A stretch of DNA of 6,352 bases from SXPK01 sp041168165. Lineage in GTDB: Bacteria > Planctomycetota > UBA1135 > UBA2386. Position 1 is the first letter of the stretch; each line of letters begins with the position of its first letter. Positions 5,753 to 6,352 of this stretch are shown here, piece by piece. The position numbers were made by a program, and so were the translations under genes. The stretch is from contig JBEELK010000025.1 in assembly GCA_041168165.1 (NCBI GenBank), forward strand, positions 1 to 6,352. Direction: 5' to 3'. The notes beneath the pieces were generated by a model that was given only the letters and a program-made list of their open reading frames with translations, was not told the DNA's origin and ran no database searches.

Positions 5753-6352
5753 ATGGACTTTCGTGATCGCGTCATCCTGGCTCCCCTGACGAAGGGCGGC
5801 AACCTCCCCTTCCGTCGCCTCTGCGTTGCATTTGACTGCAAGACGACGACGTCGGAGATGGCCTACTCGGGCCAAGTAATGCGCCAGACGCCGACGGAGA
5901 TGGCGCTGCTTCGCAAGCATGTCGACGAGCAGTGCTTTGGCGTGCAGATCGCCGCGAGCAAGGCAGAGCTCGCGGTCGCCGCGGGCCTCGCCGCCGCGGA
6001 GCGCGGCGCGGCGTTCGTCGACCTCAACTGCGGTTGCCCGATCCACGACGTCGTGAAGCGCGGCATGGGCGCCACGCTGCTGCAGCGCCCCGCGCACCTC
6101 GGCCGCCTCGTCGAAGCGATGGTGAAGGGCTTGCCGGTGCCGGTGACGGTCAAGATTCGCCTCGGTTGGAGCGAGGACGACAAGAACGCGAGCGACGTCG
6201 CGCGCATCGTCGAAGAGAGCGGCGCAAAGGCGCTGACGGTCCACGGCCGCACGCGCGAGCAGCGCTACACCAAGGCCGCGGATTGGGAGTGGATCGCCAA
6301 GATCGTCAGCGAGCGCACGATCCCCGTGATCGGCAATGGCGACGTCTACACG
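5753..6352 (+). CDS. tRNA-dihydrouridine synthase, Dus3-like, 3' end cut by window
   Basis: The first 200 residues of a flavin (FMN) enzyme that reduces uridine to dihydrouridine in tRNA with NAD(P)H. The TIM-barrel motifs run in order: APLTKGGNLPFRRLC (10-24), SEMAYSGQ, FGVQIA (62-67), DLNCGCP (90-96) with the catalytic cysteine C95, VKIR with K134, HGRTREQRYTK (164-174) with H164, and GNGD (194-197) for FMN phosphate binding. All key residues are intact. Several stretches, notably PLTK-x-GNLPFRR, KRG-x-GA and HGRTREQRYTKAADW, resemble eukaryotic Dus3 (which modifies U47) more than the usual bacterial DusA/B/C. The target position is therefore not certain. The start is ATG 5753; no in-frame ATG, GTG or TTG lies close upstream. 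It is divergent from the secreted pair and continues past the right edge. Confidence 0.9.
   Translation, partial: MDFRDRVILAPLTKGGNLPFRRLCVAFDCKTTTSEMAYSGQVMRQTPTEMALLRKHVDEQCFGVQIAASKAELAVAAGLAAAERGAAFVDLNCGCPIHDVVKRGMGATLLQRPAHLGRLVEAMVKGLPVPVTVKIRLGWSEDDKNASDVARIVEESGAKALTVHGRTREQRYTKAADWEWIAKIVSERTIPVIGNGDVYT

Noticed and set aside
5161..5841. Upstream extension of the M64 frame on the minus strand, including an ATG near 5650 preceded by GAGG
   Set aside because: It overlaps the small secreted protein in another frame, is Arg-rich without motifs, and would place the real signal peptide in the middle of the protein.
5468..6244. 258-residue open frame on the minus strand
   Set aside because: It is antisense to the dihydrouridine synthase gene and overlaps the secreted protein in another frame; the composition is typical of a GC-driven shadow.
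1..6352. CRISPR array, tRNA, rRNA, insertion sequence ends, toxin-antitoxin or reverse-transcriptase cassette
   Set aside because: I looked for regularly spaced repeats, cloverleaf-like segments, terminal inverted repeats around the Rpn-like gene, and defence-type motifs, and found none that could be supported.

Overview
This is a high-GC bacterial window with strong G/C at third codon positions, so long antisense shadow ORFs are common. It is densely coded on both strands, with mostly ordinary bacterial families. The best lineage hint is the secreted M64 metallopeptidase. It ends in a roughly 140-residue beta-rich, four-cysteine domain of a style I associate with secreted proteins of marine Planctomycetota. 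Two genes also lack a Shine-Dalgarno sequence, which is common in that phylum. The planctomycete assignment is an inference, not a proof.

Layout. (1) Minus strand, 2190 to beyond the left edge: mobA (molybdenum cofactor guanylyltransferase), an RNase Z-like metallo-beta-lactamase hydrolase whose start overlaps the mobA stop by 11 bases, then after an 88-base gap a truncated Rpn/YhgA-like PD-(D/E)XK nuclease/transposase-family gene. (2) Plus strand, 2245-3263: a DUF971 zinc-binding protein and a 236-residue methyltransferase-like protein, joined by an ATGA stop/start overlap and divergent from mobA. (3) Minus strand, 5636-3280: a small secreted protein and an M64 peptidase with its own signal peptide, again joined by ATGA; this pair converges on the methyltransferase-like gene across 16 bases. 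(4) Plus strand, 5753 to beyond the right edge: a tRNA-dihydrouridine synthase with Dus3-like sequence features, divergent from the secreted pair across 116 bases.

The units do not form one pathway. The mobA and dus genes are housekeeping, and the DUF971 pair is probably a small conserved unit of unknown job. The secreted pair probably acts together outside the cytoplasm, where the small protein may be a detached N-terminal beta domain of the peptidase. The most interesting non-coding signals are three. A nested inverted repeat could hide the ribosome binding site of the Rpn-like gene. A perfect 10-bp inverted repeat lies in the dus/secreted divergent region. A palindrome and inverted repeat are built around two convergent stop codons. 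I found no CRISPR array, tRNA, rRNA, insertion sequence ends or clear defence island. I see no convincing case for a wholly new system here.
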